Source: Opitutales bacterium (lineage in GTDB: Bacteria > Verrucomicrobiota > Verrucomicrobiia > Opitutales > JABSRG01). Taken from it: a stretch of 64,000 nt of DNA. The notes below the pieces were generated by a model that saw only the letters and a program-made list of their open reading frames with translations, did no database searches and was not told the DNA's origin. A program made the translations under genes and the position numbers. Positions 1 through 8,215 of the stretch are shown piece after piece (position 1 is the stretch's first letter; every line of letters starts with the position of its first letter). Where the stretch lies: NCBI GenBank assembly GCA_028280845.1, contig JANQKZ010000035.1, forward strand, positions 124,001 through 188,000. Direction: 5' to 3'.

Positions 1-1
1 C

Positions 2-553
2 GATTGCCATCAGGGCCTGCAGTTGCTCTGTCCCAGCCGGGAATATTTAGATATGGCTTACGCTGATTTCCTGCGCGGCCGCCCCCCCGAGCACCCGGTT
101 CCTCTAGTCATGACGTTTTCTGCCCTAGATGAATCCCTCGCTCCTGAAGGGAAACATGTAATGTTTGTCTGGGGGCAGTATCACCCCTACGAGCTGAAGA
201 ACGGGGAACGCTGGGAAGACATCGAAGAGCGGGAGGCTGAAAAGCTAATTTCTGTCGTCGATCAATATGCTCCCGGAACCCGGGATATGGTGGAAGACTG
301 GTATATCCAGACCCCGCTCGGCATTGAGCAGCTCCACGGGATGTATCGGGGTAACGTCATGCACCTGGAAATGAGCTTCGACCAGATGTTCCTTTTCAGG
401 CCGATGCCGGAGCTGTCGGGTTATAAGATACCTTCTCTAAAAGGTTTATATTTAACAGGTTCCAGCACTCACCCCGGGGGAGGTGTGTGGGGTGCTAGTG
501 GATACAATACCGCTCACCTGATGGTCAAAGAACGCAGGGTCTGGGCAAAGTAG
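2..553 (+). CDS. FAD-dependent oxidoreductase, CrtO/PYROXD2-like (C-terminal part)
   Basis: The reading frame is open from base 2, so the gene begins before the window and only about 183 C-terminal residues are present. The end carries the hallmark of phytoene-desaturase-like/PYROXD2 flavoproteins: a 'TPLGIEQLHGMYRGNVMHLEM' type stretch, then 'QMFLFRPMPE', then 'GLYLTGSSTHPGGGVWGASG', which contributes to FAD binding. The N-terminal Rossmann dinucleotide motif lies outside the window. Family members oxidise or isomerise polyene or related lipids with FAD; the substrate cannot be told here. The downstream gene is separated by an operator-like region, so the two are probably not co-transcribed. 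Confidence 0.8.
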   Translation, partial: DCHQGLQLLCPSREYLDMAYADFLRGRPPEHPVPLVMTFSALDESLAPEGKHVMFVWGQYHPYELKNGERWEDIEEREAEKLISVVDQYAPGTRDMVEDWYIQTPLGIEQLHGMYRGNVMHLEMSFDQMFLFRPMPELSGYKIPSLKGLYLTGSSTHPGGGVWGASGYNTAHLMVKERRVWAK

Positions 554-590
554 GGTCACAACAACAACTAATTCAGTGCCCTGAAGTTAT

Positions 591-638
591 TAGGGTATTT
601 ACCCTATTTATGACTGTTAAAATAAGGTAAACACCCTA
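591..638. promoter_or_regulatory. Tandem 16-bp near-palindromic operator
   Basis: TAGGGTATTTACCCTA (591-606) is an inverted repeat with 7-bp arms. TAAGGTAAACACCCTA (623-638) matches its reverse complement at 14 of 16 positions. The two copies are spaced 32 bp apart, about three helical turns, and end 10 bp before the start of the next gene. This arrangement suggests a dimeric repressor acting on the gene at 649. No regulator is identified. Confidence 0.55.
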
Positions 639-648
639 TATTCATGAA

Positions 649-1260
649 ATGGGCATTGGTATCAGTCTCTCTCTCGCCCCCTTCGAAGACCCTCTCCTCG
701 CCGTGAGCATCGAAGGGTATTTGTGGGAAGATATGATGGAGGAACTGGACCGGGTAGCCTTTGAACTGGGGTATACGGACTATTCGATGGTTCGGGATCG
801 TCTGGAGGATCGGTGCCTTGTCCAATCCATGGCCATTGAACAGGAGGTGGTTGGCATGGTCCGTCTCTATATGGAGGCGGGCAACGGTCAGATCTCCGAA
901 TTTGATGCGCTGGAGCTGGTCAATCACATCGTGATGGCCCGGGATTATTTCCAGCTTACTCCGCAGGAGTTTAAGGATGGTTCCCCTAAAAAGATAATTG
1001 GCGATCATGGAGCGGAGTATGGAACGCTGACGGAAATGTTGGGAGAATGGAAAGCTCAGGCCCTGCGCAGCACGATTTCTAAGATGACCCGGGACTGTTA
1101 CATTGGGGACATCCGCATGCATGTCGAAAGTCCAGGCTCCGAAGCATCCGAGGACGTGAAGGATAGCAAAACCGCCTTCGAGACGAAGGTGGTCAAAGCC
1201 ACGCGGTCCAATTTCCGCCAAAGTATCTCTGCCTTATTCAAAACGGCAAAGACAGGGTAG
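649..1260 (+). CDS. Hypothetical protein, 203 aa
   Basis: Not recognised. The protein is acidic in its first two thirds, soluble, and has no signal peptide or membrane segment. Residues about 20-125 look helical with many Glu/Asp, and the last 30 residues are Lys/Arg-rich. A conserved-looking 'DALELVNHIVMARDYFQLTPQEF' like segment lies in the middle. It starts with ATG directly after two operator-like palindromes and has no good ribosome-binding site, so the transcript may have a very short leader. An overlapping reverse-strand frame (604-1221) is judged a shadow because its composition is His/Phe/Arg-rich and irregular. The operators hint at tight regulation, possibly autoregulation if the protein binds DNA with its basic tail (inference). 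Confidence 0.65.
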   Translation: MGIGISLSLAPFEDPLLAVSIEGYLWEDMMEELDRVAFELGYTDYSMVRDRLEDRCLVQSMAIEQEVVGMVRLYMEAGNGQISEFDALELVNHIVMARDYFQLTPQEFKDGSPKKIIGDHGAEYGTLTEMLGEWKAQALRSTISKMTRDCYIGDIRMHVESPGSEASEDVKDSKTAFETKVVKATRSNFRQSISALFKTAKTG

Positions 1261-1392
1261 ATCCGGCGATCGGGCCAGGGAACTGTAAAAATTTAACAGG
1301 GTCCAAAGTGGAACGCAACTTGCGGCAAGGGCCAATAAAATGGGAATAAGAACCCATTGCCAAAACCATCAGTGGAACTCAGGATAAGAATT

Positions 1393-1959
1393 ATGCGAGA
1401 TATTCAACAGGCGGATACTCAAAATTTATCAGGACAACTGCTCATTGCACATCCCTCTCTTCACGATCCAAACTTCAATAAGACTGTTGTGCTTATTAGT
1501 GCCCATACCGAAGAAGAGGGCACCCTTGGAGTGATATTGAACCGGCCGATCGGGAAAACCCTGGGTGAATTAAACGCGGAGTATACCTACAGTCCACTTT
1601 CTGATGTCCCTATCTTTACCGGGGGCCCAGTCCGGGATGAGGAAATTATCCTCACGGCCTGGTTCTGGGAAGAAGACTCCCAGGTGTTTCGTCTGTATTT
1701 CGGGATCGATGAATCGAAAGCCTTGGAAATCAAGATGATGAACCCAGAGGCGGAATTTCGCGCCTTTCTCGGCTATGCCGGATGGGATGGTGGACAACTG
1801 GAGGATGAGCTCTCCCAGGATGCCTGGGTGATGGCTCATATCGGGCATTCCGTGATGGATTCTTCGGAAGGGGAGTGGTTTTGGAAAAAGGTCATTAGCG
1901 GCGTGAGTCCCGAGCTTGGATTCCTGGCGGATCTCCCGGAAGACCCTTCCCTGAACTGA
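1393..1959 (+). CDS. YqgE/AlgH family protein (UPF0301)
   Basis: About 188 residues, the usual length of the YqgE/AlgH family. Family features visible are 'GQLLIAHPSL.DPNF..TVVLI', 'GVILNRPIGKTL', 'IFTGGPV' and 'FLGYAGWDGGQLE'. The molecular role of the family is not settled; in Pseudomonas AlgH has been linked to alginate regulation. The ATG at 1393 was preferred over an in-frame TTG at 1357 because AGGA lies 8 bases upstream. The GNAT gene follows 12 bp later, so the two are probably co-transcribed. Confidence 0.88.
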   Translation: MRDIQQADTQNLSGQLLIAHPSLHDPNFNKTVVLISAHTEEEGTLGVILNRPIGKTLGELNAEYTYSPLSDVPIFTGGPVRDEEIILTAWFWEEDSQVFRLYFGIDESKALEIKMMNPEAEFRAFLGYAGWDGGQLEDELSQDAWVMAHIGHSVMDSSEGEWFWKKVISGVSPELGFLADLPEDPSLN

Positions 1960-1971
1960 AGTGGCCTGATC

Positions 1972-2427
1972 ATGAGGAGCCATCTCCAGGAGGCTCGGCC
2001 CGGAGAAGCCAAAGCGATTTCCAAATTCATCACGCGGTCCAAAGCACATTGGGATTATCCGGAATCGTGGATGAAGCTGTGGAAGGATGATCTGACTGTG
2101 ACAGAATCCGAGCTACAGACCATCCATGCCTACTGGTTTTGCCAGAACGGCGAAGTGGTTGGTTTCTTTGCCCTCAAACCCGACGAACCCCAGTGGGAGC
2201 TGGAGCATTTCTGGCTGTCCCCAAGCCGCATTGGTCAGGGCTTAGGGGCTGGGATGTGGGAGGCCATGGCGGGCCGCCTGAAATCATTCAACCGGACTCA
2301 ACTCAGGGTCGTGTCAGATCCCAACGCACAGGGCTTCTACGAACGCATGGGCGGAACCCATGTATGGTGGGTCCCGGGAGTCCCGGCGGGCCGCCGCCTA
2401 CCTCTGCTGACGTTTCAGTTTGAGTAG
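1972..2427 (+). CDS. GNAT-family N-acetyltransferase
   Basis: A 151-residue GNAT acetyltransferase. The acetyl-CoA binding signature is the 'LSPSRIGQGLGAGMWEAM' region (about residues 82-100), following a beta strand 'ELEHFWLS'. The C-terminal 'VVSDPNAQGFYERMGG' is the typical beta-bulge and Tyr-containing helix of the fold. It likely acetylates an amine on a small molecule or protein; the substrate is unknown. It begins 12 bp after the yqgE-like gene, which suggests an operon. Confidence 0.85.
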   Translation: MRSHLQEARPGEAKAISKFITRSKAHWDYPESWMKLWKDDLTVTESELQTIHAYWFCQNGEVVGFFALKPDEPQWELEHFWLSPSRIGQGLGAGMWEAMAGRLKSFNRTQLRVVSDPNAQGFYERMGGTHVWWVPGVPAGRRLPLLTFQFE

Positions 2428-2501
2428 GATCGCGTGAAAACGGTTCCCGTCCTTGTAAAATATGTTGAGGAGGAGGCAAAATCCGTCGGAAACCCATTGA
2501 C

Positions 2502-2517
2502 AAGGATCGAAATCCTT
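2502..2517 (+). promoter_or_regulatory. Perfect hairpin upstream of rpmJ
   Basis: AAGGAT-CGAA-ATCCTT is a perfect 6-bp stem with a 4-base loop, overlapping the last base of a TTGACA element (2497-2502) and 35 bp before the rpmJ start codon. It could be an operator for the ribosomal protein pair or an RNA hairpin in the leader. It does not match the known Zur consensus. No convincing -10 box is placed 17 bp from the TTGACA. Confidence 0.3.
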
Positions 2518-2551
2518 ACTTTTCTGTCCGTTTTCCCAAATTTCTAGACCG

Positions 2552-2677
2552 ATGAAAGTCGTATCGTCCATTAAAACTCTCAAAAATCGTCATCCCGACT
2601 GCCAGGTGGTTCGCCGGAAGGGACGTATTTATGTGATTAACAAAACCAACCCGCGCTTCAAGGCTCGGCAAGGTTAA
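2552..2677 (+). CDS. rpmJ: 50S ribosomal protein L36 (zinc-free type)
   Basis: A 41-residue protein beginning [20 protein letters not shown] and ending NPRFKARQG, the pattern of the longer L36 paralogue lacking the zinc-binding Cys/His set (only one Cys remains). L36 is a small basic protein of the large ribosomal subunit. It pairs with the type B L31 gene 19 bp downstream, as in many bacteria, and the pair ends in a strong terminator. Confidence 0.95.
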   Translation: MKVVSSIKTLKNRHPDCQVVRRKGRIYVINKTNPRFKARQG

Positions 2678-2696
2678 TTCAAATTTCGTTTCATCC

Positions 2697-2942
2697 ATGA
2701 AAGCCGCCATCCATCCGCAGTTGAACAACGTCTGCTTCGTAGACGTGTCTTCCGGAAAGAAATTCCTGACCAAGTCCACCATGAAGTCGCAACGCACCGA
2801 AAATATCGACGGTGAAGACTACTTCGTGATCGTGCGCGACATCACGTCTGACTCCCACCCGGCCTTCACCGGTGAAAAGCGCTTCGTGGACACCGCAGGT
2901 CGCGTGGAGAAGTTTCAAAACAAATTCCGTCGCCGCCGCTAA
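2697..2942 (+). CDS. rpmE2: 50S ribosomal protein L31 type B
   Basis: An 81-residue L31 of the zinc-independent B type: it starts MKAAIHPQLNNVCFVDVSSG, has 'STMKSQRTENIDGEDYFVIVRDITSDSHPAFTGEKRFVDTAGRVE' like middle features and ends in a basic FQNKFRRRR tail. The CxxC zinc motif of type A L31 is absent. It lies in the large ribosomal subunit at the intersubunit bridge. It is co-transcribed with rpmJ and is followed within 20 bp by an intrinsic terminator. Confidence 0.95.
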   Translation: MKAAIHPQLNNVCFVDVSSGKKFLTKSTMKSQRTENIDGEDYFVIVRDITSDSHPAFTGEKRFVDTAGRVEKFQNKFRRRR

Positions 2943-2960
2943 CTGCGCCAGACTTTCCAG

Positions 2961-2989
2961 CCCTTCCGGTCCCCCGGAAGGGTTTTTTT
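2961..2989 (+). terminator. Intrinsic terminator after rpmJ-rpmE2
   Basis: CCCTTCCGG (2961-2969) and CCGGAAGGG (2974-2982) form a perfect 9-bp GC-rich stem with a 4-base loop. It is followed at once by seven T residues. Confidence 0.95.
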
Positions 2990-3425
2990 ATGCCCGGACC
3001 CCAAGGGGTGTCAATACGCTGTGTATATACACCTGGAGTGGGGAAGACGGCGGGATTGTGGAGGGGCGTGGAATATGGTAGCGGACTTCTGGATCTAAAT
3101 AGGAATCATACATGACGATGGAGCCGGAATCCTATGTAACGGTAGTGAAAACTGGATGGCCAGCGCTCGCGCCATGTCCTGGCGAATCGATTCCCCGATG
3201 ACCAAGTTGCTGGTCTCCCAGTGACGCAGGAAATGCCGGGTTGTCATCTGGTAGGTCCGGAAGCCTCGACATTGCCGCACCAGGTGATGACGGTGATGCA
3301 CTTGAAGGATGATGTCCGGGTCATCCCGGAAAGGGTTCATATTCATCCCGGGCTCAACGAGGCGATTCTAGCCGCGACCGTTCGGGTAATCGGGGAGGTT
3401 CGGGCCTGGCAGGCGAGACGAAAGA
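2990..3425. other. Intergenic stretch without a supported gene
   Basis: About 435 bp between the L31 terminator and the coiled-coil gene on the other strand. Short open frames occur on both strands (for example an 83-codon reverse frame at 3095-3346 and a forward frame from 3221 that runs into the next gene). None has a recognisable motif or ribosome-binding site. It may hold a decayed gene; nothing firm is seen. Confidence 0.4.
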
Positions 3426-3707
3426 TTAGCCCTTCCTTACTTTTTCTTTGGCAGCTTCCAGTTCGTCCTGGAGGCGGGTGCGTTCATCGCGGAGCTGGCG
3501 CTCCAGCTGTTCGATATCCTGTGAGTTTCCTTCCTGGCGGGCCTTGATCAGTTTATCAGACAGGAAGACCTCCCGCTCGGCAATTTTGGCCTTATATTTT
3601 TGGTCGATGTCGGCCAGGGTTTGTTTCTGTTCTGGAGACAGAGGGGTGCCAGCATCCGGGTCTTCTTTGGTCAGACGCTCCATGGCGAGTTCATATGCGG
3701 ATTTCAT
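3426..3707 (-). CDS. Small charged coiled-coil protein
   Basis: A 93-residue, highly charged protein predicted to be almost entirely helical. Heptad-like Glu/Lys/Leu patterns run from about residue 25 to the C-terminus ('IEQLERQLRDERTRLQDELEAAKEKVRKG' like tail). There is no signal peptide or membrane segment. Its start codon overlaps the stop of the comEC-like gene, so the two are translationally coupled in an operon thiD-comEC-coiled-coil. The function is unknown; a structural or adaptor role is only a guess. Confidence 0.7.
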   Translation of the reverse strand: MKSAYELAMERLTKEDPDAGTPLSPEQKQTLADIDQKYKAKIAEREVFLSDKLIKARQEGNSQDIEQLERQLRDERTRLQDELEAAKEKVRKG

Positions 3708-5416
3708 AGGGAATGGATAAACACATTGAAGAGAAAGACAGCAACTCCGAAGGGGAGAAAAAGTTCCTGTAACCAGGGAGCCAAATTAGGCGGGCTTTTC
3801 GAGCGGGGCAGAAAGAGGAATGCCCCGATACCGAGGCCGAGGGCGAGCCAGGCAGGAAAGGGAATGCCTGGCGTGGGAATCCAGGATCCGGGAAGGCGAT
3901 AAACGGTCTCGGTGAGCATGACCATCATTTGAATGTTTGTGAGGGCGACGGTGTTGAGGAGCGGCACCAGAGGGGCCAGGCCAATGAAGCCGAAGGCGAG
4001 GCTGACTGCGCCTGACCCGATGATGACCATGGCAAGGAAGACGAGGGGAATGTTGAGCAAGAAGCTAAAGGGGGAGACGAGGCCAAAAGTGGAGGCGGTA
4101 ATTGGCTGGCTACCGACAAAGGCGGCAAAGCTGATGGCGGCGCTCTCCACGATGCCCAACTTTCCCCGGTAAACGGAGCGGGTCACGATATCCGGGGGTT
4201 GACCCGGGATATGGGCAGGTGGAGACAGCGCACGTCTCCAACGTTGGGCCAGGGGAATACCAATCAGGAGGATGGCCAGGACAACCACGTAACTGAGCTG
4301 AAAACCGGTATCAAAGAGCAGTCGCGGGTTGATTAACAGATGGATGAAGGCGGACGCGATGAGGATGGAGAGTCCCTGGGGTTTGCGTTGGAGCCAGCGG
4401 GCGAGGATGTAGAGGAAGATCATGGTGAAGGCACGGAGAGCGGATTGGCTGAAACCCGTGGCGCCGATAAAACTGCCCAGAAGGATGAGCAGAAGGAGGG
4501 ATTTTGCGGAGAAGGGAAGGGGCATGAGCCGCATGAAGAGATGGAGCCACAAGGCAATGATGCCAATATGAAGCCCGCTGATAGCAAAGAGGTGCATGGT
4601 CCCCGAGCGACGGAACATATCGGCGTACTGGTCCTGGATATTCCCGGCTTCTCCGAGCATCATTGCCTTAAAAATCTGGACTTGGAGCTGGTTGGGGCGC
4701 GGCCCCCATGGAGTGGTTTCGAGAATCATTTTAGCCCGTTGATTTTGTTGGTGAAAGGCCTGTTGGAAAAGGGAAGGAGGATGGGTTTCTTTAATAATCC
4801 AGGCGCGATCGAGGTAGAACTGACACCCCTTTTGCCGAAGGAAGTTGAGGAAGGACGGAGATAGCTGGCTGTATTCGAGATAGTCGGGATTGTGAAGCGG
4901 AATGAGGATTCCAGTCACTTCGAGCCGGGAGCCCCGAATCCACGGGTGTTGTTCCGAAGGGAAGGCCTGAACCAGCACCCGGGACTCAGGAAAGCGGGCG
5001 GGTTCTCCGGGTTTGGGCGTTAGCCAGGCCAGGCCGAGAGCAAGGGAGGTGTCGGCCGGATCTCCGATCTGTTTTTCGAGGGTCAACAGCGCGGTGACTT
5101 CACGCGGCGGTAGTCGGTCCCAGGGATGTGGATTGGTTTCGAGGGGGTGCCGATGCCCCTGAGTGTAGAGGGTAAAGAGTGCGATCATGCCTGCTGAAAA
5201 GACAAATGCCCATACCCATGGTCTGAAGGGGCTGCGTTTCCAGGCTAGCCAAGTGGCTCCAGCGAGGCTGAACAGACCACATGCCCAGAGTAGTGTGGGG
5301 CTCAGGGATAGGTTGCCAAATCCCAACCAGATCCCCAGGACGAGGGGTAAGCATAACCAGGCTGAGGGGACCCGGTGGGCCTTTTCCTGCTGATCAGAAT
5401 TCTCCCTGAACTCCAT
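3704..5416 (-). CDS. comEC: ComEC/Rec2-family membrane protein without C-terminal hydrolase domain
   Basis: A 570-residue polytopic membrane protein of the ComEC/Rec2 family, which forms the inner-membrane channel for DNA uptake in transformation. It has N-terminal membrane helices (about residues 18-75), an OB-like soluble segment (about 100-200), then the competence core with the signature 'MHLFAISGLHIGI' (about 275), 'GFSQSALRAFTMIF' and 'TGFQLSYVVV'. The last helices end near residue 565. The metallo-beta-lactamase domain that many ComEC proteins carry at the C-terminus is absent. The 5' end overlaps the thiD stop by 23 bp, so it is probably co-transcribed with thiD. Confidence 0.88.
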   Translation of the reverse strand: MEFRENSDQQEKAHRVPSAWLCLPLVLGIWLGFGNLSLSPTLLWACGLFSLAGATWLAWKRSPFRPWVWAFVFSAGMIALFTLYTQGHRHPLETNPHPWDRLPPREVTALLTLEKQIGDPADTSLALGLAWLTPKPGEPARFPESRVLVQAFPSEQHPWIRGSRLEVTGILIPLHNPDYLEYSQLSPSFLNFLRQKGCQFYLDRAWIIKETHPPSLFQQAFHQQNQRAKMILETTPWGPRPNQLQVQIFKAMMLGEAGNIQDQYADMFRRSGTMHLFAISGLHIGIIALWLHLFMRLMPLPFSAKSLLLLILLGSFIGATGFSQSALRAFTMIFLYILARWLQRKPQGLSILIASAFIHLLINPRLLFDTGFQLSYVVVLAILLIGIPLAQRWRRALSPPAHIPGQPPDIVTRSVYRGKLGIVESAAISFAAFVGSQPITASTFGLVSPFSFLLNIPLVFLAMVIIGSGAVSLAFGFIGLAPLVPLLNTVALTNIQMMVMLTETVYRLPGSWIPTPGIPFPAWLALGLGIGAFLFLPRSKSPPNLAPWLQELFLPFGVAVFLFNVFIHSL

Positions 5417-6212
5417 GACTGATGAACCGCTTCCCCGATACTTGAAGCGGGTTTGTCATGGCATCCTGCAAATAGCTGTGACCCGTTGTTACCGCTTCCT
5501 CCATTGGTTTTCCCTTTGCTAACTCTGCCGCAATAGCTGAGGATAAGGTACATCCACTGCCGTGGGTGTCGACCTCCTTTTTACAATCGGTTTCCAGGAT
5601 CATGGGTTGCCCTCCGGGCCAGAGGAAAACATCCTGGATCTGCTCCTTTTTAAGGTGGCCTCCCTTGATGAGAAAGGCGGTCTGGTAGGTATCGGTCAAT
5701 GTTCTGGCGGCTTTCATCATCTCCTCCAGATTCGTCGGCATGGTGCCCAGGAGGACTTGCACTTCATCCAGATTTGGAGTGACGAGGGCGGCCACGGGCA
5801 AGAGGTCCTGTTTGAGGGCAACGATGGCTTCGGGTTGGAGGAGAACAGCCCCGCTGGTTGCGACCATGACGGGGTCGACCACGGCCGGAGCCGGGCTATC
5901 CCTGAGGATTTGGGCGACCAGCTTGATGATGGGGGATGAAAAGAGCATGCCAGTCTTGATGGCCCCGACCTGAAAGTAGGCTTGCGTCTGGTTCCATTGG
6001 TCCTGAATGAAGTCGAGGGGTAGTTGTTCTATACCGGTGACGCCATCTGGGTTTTGCGCCGTGAGGCAGCAGAAAACGGTGTTCCCGAAGACCCCTCGGG
6101 CGGCGAAGGTGAGGAGGTCGGCCTGGATACCGGCTCCACAGCCGGAGTCGGAGGTTGCAATGGATACGGCGACGGGAAGGTCTTGGCTGGAAGGATGCAA
6201 GGATTTGGACAT
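5394..6212 (-). CDS. thiD: Hydroxymethylpyrimidine/phosphomethylpyrimidine kinase
   Basis: A 272-residue ribokinase-fold enzyme that phosphorylates HMP and HMP-phosphate in thiamine synthesis. Family marks are '[20 protein letters not shown]', 'LTAQNPDGV', '[15 protein letters not shown]', '[14 protein letters not shown]', 'FLIKGGHL', and the anion-hole/catalytic '[20 protein letters not shown]' near residue 215-235. It is divergent from rarA, with only 58 bp between them, and no thiamine riboswitch is apparent there. It leads the thiD-comEC operon. Confidence 0.93.
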   Translation of the reverse strand: MSKSLHPSSQDLPVAVSIATSDSGCGAGIQADLLTFAARGVFGNTVFCCLTAQNPDGVTGIEQLPLDFIQDQWNQTQAYFQVGAIKTGMLFSSPIIKLVAQILRDSPAPAVVDPVMVATSGAVLLQPEAIVALKQDLLPVAALVTPNLDEVQVLLGTMPTNLEEMMKAARTLTDTYQTAFLIKGGHLKKEQIQDVFLWPGGQPMILETDCKKEVDTHGSGCTLSSAIAAELAKGKPMEEAVTTGHSYLQDAMTNPLQVSGKRFISHGVQGEF

Positions 6213-6270
6213 ATAAAAATTAAATCGTTGAATAGGGGTGGGGAGGAATCAACGCTGAAAGATTCTCGAA

Positions 6271-7626
6271 ATGGCGAAGGGTCACCAGGATGAATTATTT
6301 CGAGCCGCGAGTGCTCAGGAAACGGATGCTCTCCCGTCGGGGGACCGAAGCCGTAAGCCCCTCGCGGTCCGGATGCGCCCGAAGACCCTGGCCGACATTG
6401 TGGGCCAGGACCACTTGACTGATTCCGATGCTTTGCTTCCGCGTCTCATCGAAGCGGATACTTTTGGTAGTTTACTCTTTTATGGACCTCCGGGGTGCGG
6501 AAAGACCAGCATGGCCCAGGTCATCGCCGGGGAGACAGGCAGTCATTTTGTTCAGGTGAATGCAGTGCTATCCAATGTGGCAGAGCTTCGAGACATTCTG
6601 CGGCTGGCGCGCTATGAGCCTGAGCGCCGAACGATTTTATTCATTGATGAAATTCACCGTTTCAACAAGGCACAGCAGGACCTGCTTCTCCCGGATGTGG
6701 AAGCGGGTAATGTCCGGTTGATCGGTGCGACGACCCACAATCCCGGGTTCTACGTCATCCCTCCGCTGGTCAGCCGGAGTCATCTCTTTCGCCTGGAGCC
6801 TCTCACTGAAGAGGCGGTGGTCACGGTTTTGCGGCGTGCCCTGGAGGATGATACGGTAGGCTTGAAAAGCCATGATGCGCAGGTTCCGGAATCTGTCCTG
6901 GCTGGCTTGGCCCGGCTGTGCGATGGGGACTTGCGGCGCGCGCTCAATGCGCTGGAGACCCTGGTCCTCAGTCATGGGGTAGGGGCTGCAGTGTCAGAAG
7001 AGAGCCTGGAGGCTTTTGCGCGCGAGCGCCGAATTCGCTACGATGCGAATGAAGATGAACACTATGATACAGCGAGTGCGTTTATCAAAAGCATGCGCGG
7101 GGGCGACCCTGACGCAGCCCTCTACTGGATGGTGAAAATGCTGGCGGGCGGGGAGGACCCCCGTTTCATTGCCCGCCGAATGGTCATCCTGGCAAGCGAA
7201 GATATCGGGTTGGCCGATTCTCGAGCTCTCCTGGTAGCCAATGCGGCCTTTGATGCGTGTGAGCGAATCGGGTTGCCGGAGTGTGAACTCAACCTTGCGC
7301 ATGCCTGCATTTTCCTGGCCACTTCCCCGAAGAGTAATTCGTCGACGGAGGCGCTCAGTCGAGCCAAGCGTGAACTGAAGCAGAATCCCCTTCAATCTGT
7401 CCCGTTGTGGATTCGAGATGGACATGGGGCGGCCAATCGCCAGGCAGGTCACGCCAAGGATTATCAGTATAGCCATGAGTTTCCCGAAGCGATCAGCGGT
7501 CAAGAATACATGCTGACCCCGAAGATCTTTTACCAGCCGAAATCCGCGGGTTCGGAGGCGGCTATTCGTGAGCGGCTGGAACGATGGAAACAACTAAAAG
7601 TAGAGCGCAACCGGGAGGATTCCTGA
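6271..7626 (+). CDS. rarA: Replication-associated recombination protein A (AAA+ ATPase)
   Basis: A 451-residue MgsA/RarA/WRNIP1 family ATPase that acts at stalled replication forks. It shows a RarA N-terminus 'PLAVRMRPKTLADIVGQDHL', Walker A 'GPPGCGKTS' (about 72-80), Walker B 'LFIDEIHRFNKAQQD' (about 123-137), sensor 1 'IGATTHNP', sensor 2 'GDLRRALNALE', and the C-terminal tetramerisation region with 'SMRGGDPDAALYWMVKMLAGGEDPRFIARRM.I.ASEDIGLAD'. Length is normal for the family. It is divergent from thiD. The ATG at 6271 was kept because in-frame homology begins soon after. Confidence 0.96.
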   Translation: MAKGHQDELFRAASAQETDALPSGDRSRKPLAVRMRPKTLADIVGQDHLTDSDALLPRLIEADTFGSLLFYGPPGCGKTSMAQVIAGETGSHFVQVNAVLSNVAELRDILRLARYEPERRTILFIDEIHRFNKAQQDLLLPDVEAGNVRLIGATTHNPGFYVIPPLVSRSHLFRLEPLTEEAVVTVLRRALEDDTVGLKSHDAQVPESVLAGLARLCDGDLRRALNALETLVLSHGVGAAVSEESLEAFARERRIRYDANEDEHYDTASAFIKSMRGGDPDAALYWMVKMLAGGEDPRFIARRMVILASEDIGLADSRALLVANAAFDACERIGLPECELNLAHACIFLATSPKSNSSTEALSRAKRELKQNPLQSVPLWIRDGHGAANRQAGHAKDYQYSHEFPEAISGQEYMLTPKIFYQPKSAGSEAAIRERLERWKQLKVERNREDS

Positions 7627-7682
7627 GGAATACAAACTATTGCCTCCTGCATGGGCTTCCCCTAAGCTCAGGCCCTCCTTTT

Positions 7683-8168
7683 ATGAAAACCATATTCTCT
7701 CTTTTTTTCCTGTTGAGCTTAGTCGGGGTTGCCTCGGTGCAGGCCCAGGAGGCGGAAGCCCCCACGGCGGCGACCGTTCCCGTTGAAGAATGGAACGGCT
7801 CGGTAGACGAGTTTGGCTTTATTCCTGAGCTGGGGCATTATGCTGCATATAATGAGGGCTATCTCAATTTTCGGGTATGGAACAACCGGATACGCCTCTA
7901 TTTTATGGACAAAGACCGCAGGGTCATCGAGAGCCCGGTTGATTTGGCCACAGCGCGGCTCACGATTCGGGGGGACCGTAACCAGTTCATCCGGATGCAA
8001 CCCCAGGGAAAGTATTTGGGATCTCCTCAATTTTTGCGCCCCCCCTTCCTGTTTCGGGTAAACCTGGTTGTTCGGGACGGTGGGGAGAGCGAGGAAGAAC
8101 CAAACTCTGCTTTCTCCTTCATGTTTCGACAGGATCGGATCACTCCGGGAGAGGAACCGGAGTCCTGA
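7683..8168 (+). CDS. Secreted hypothetical protein, 161 aa
   Basis: The protein begins with a clear Sec signal peptide (MKTIFSLFFLLSLVGVASVQ, cleavage expected after AQA-like residues 20-22). The mature part of about 138 residues is rich in beta-strand-like segments ('YLNFRVWNNRIRLYFMDKDRRVI', 'RLTIRGDRNQFIRM', 'FLFRVNLVVRDG'), suggesting a small beta-sandwich. The start at 7683 was preferred over an upstream in-frame ATG (7584) inside rarA because it puts the signal peptide at the N-terminus. The function is not recognised; it may be a periplasmic protein. Confidence 0.75.
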   Translation: MKTIFSLFFLLSLVGVASVQAQEAEAPTAATVPVEEWNGSVDEFGFIPELGHYAAYNEGYLNFRVWNNRIRLYFMDKDRRVIESPVDLATARLTIRGDRNQFIRMQPQGKYLGSPQFLRPPFLFRVNLVVRDGGESEEEPNSAFSFMFRQDRITPGEEPES

Positions 8169-8215
8169 CCGGATATGTGTGATGACTGGTATCCCTGCCT
8201 TACCTGCTACGTGAT

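Noticed and set aside
604-1221. 205-codon reverse-strand frame opposite the 649-1260 gene
   Set aside because: Irregular composition, no motif, and the forward frame has better coding character and an operator-like promoter.
2502-2517. Zur box controlling the zinc-free ribosomal protein pair
   Set aside because: The palindrome does not resemble the known Zur consensus.
3095-3346. 83-codon reverse frame after the L31 terminator
   Set aside because: No family recognised and no ribosome-binding site; may be a remnant but cannot be supported.
6213-6270. Thiamine riboswitch upstream of thiD
   Set aside because: Only 58 bp separate thiD from rarA, and no conserved TPP-aptamer pieces are visible.
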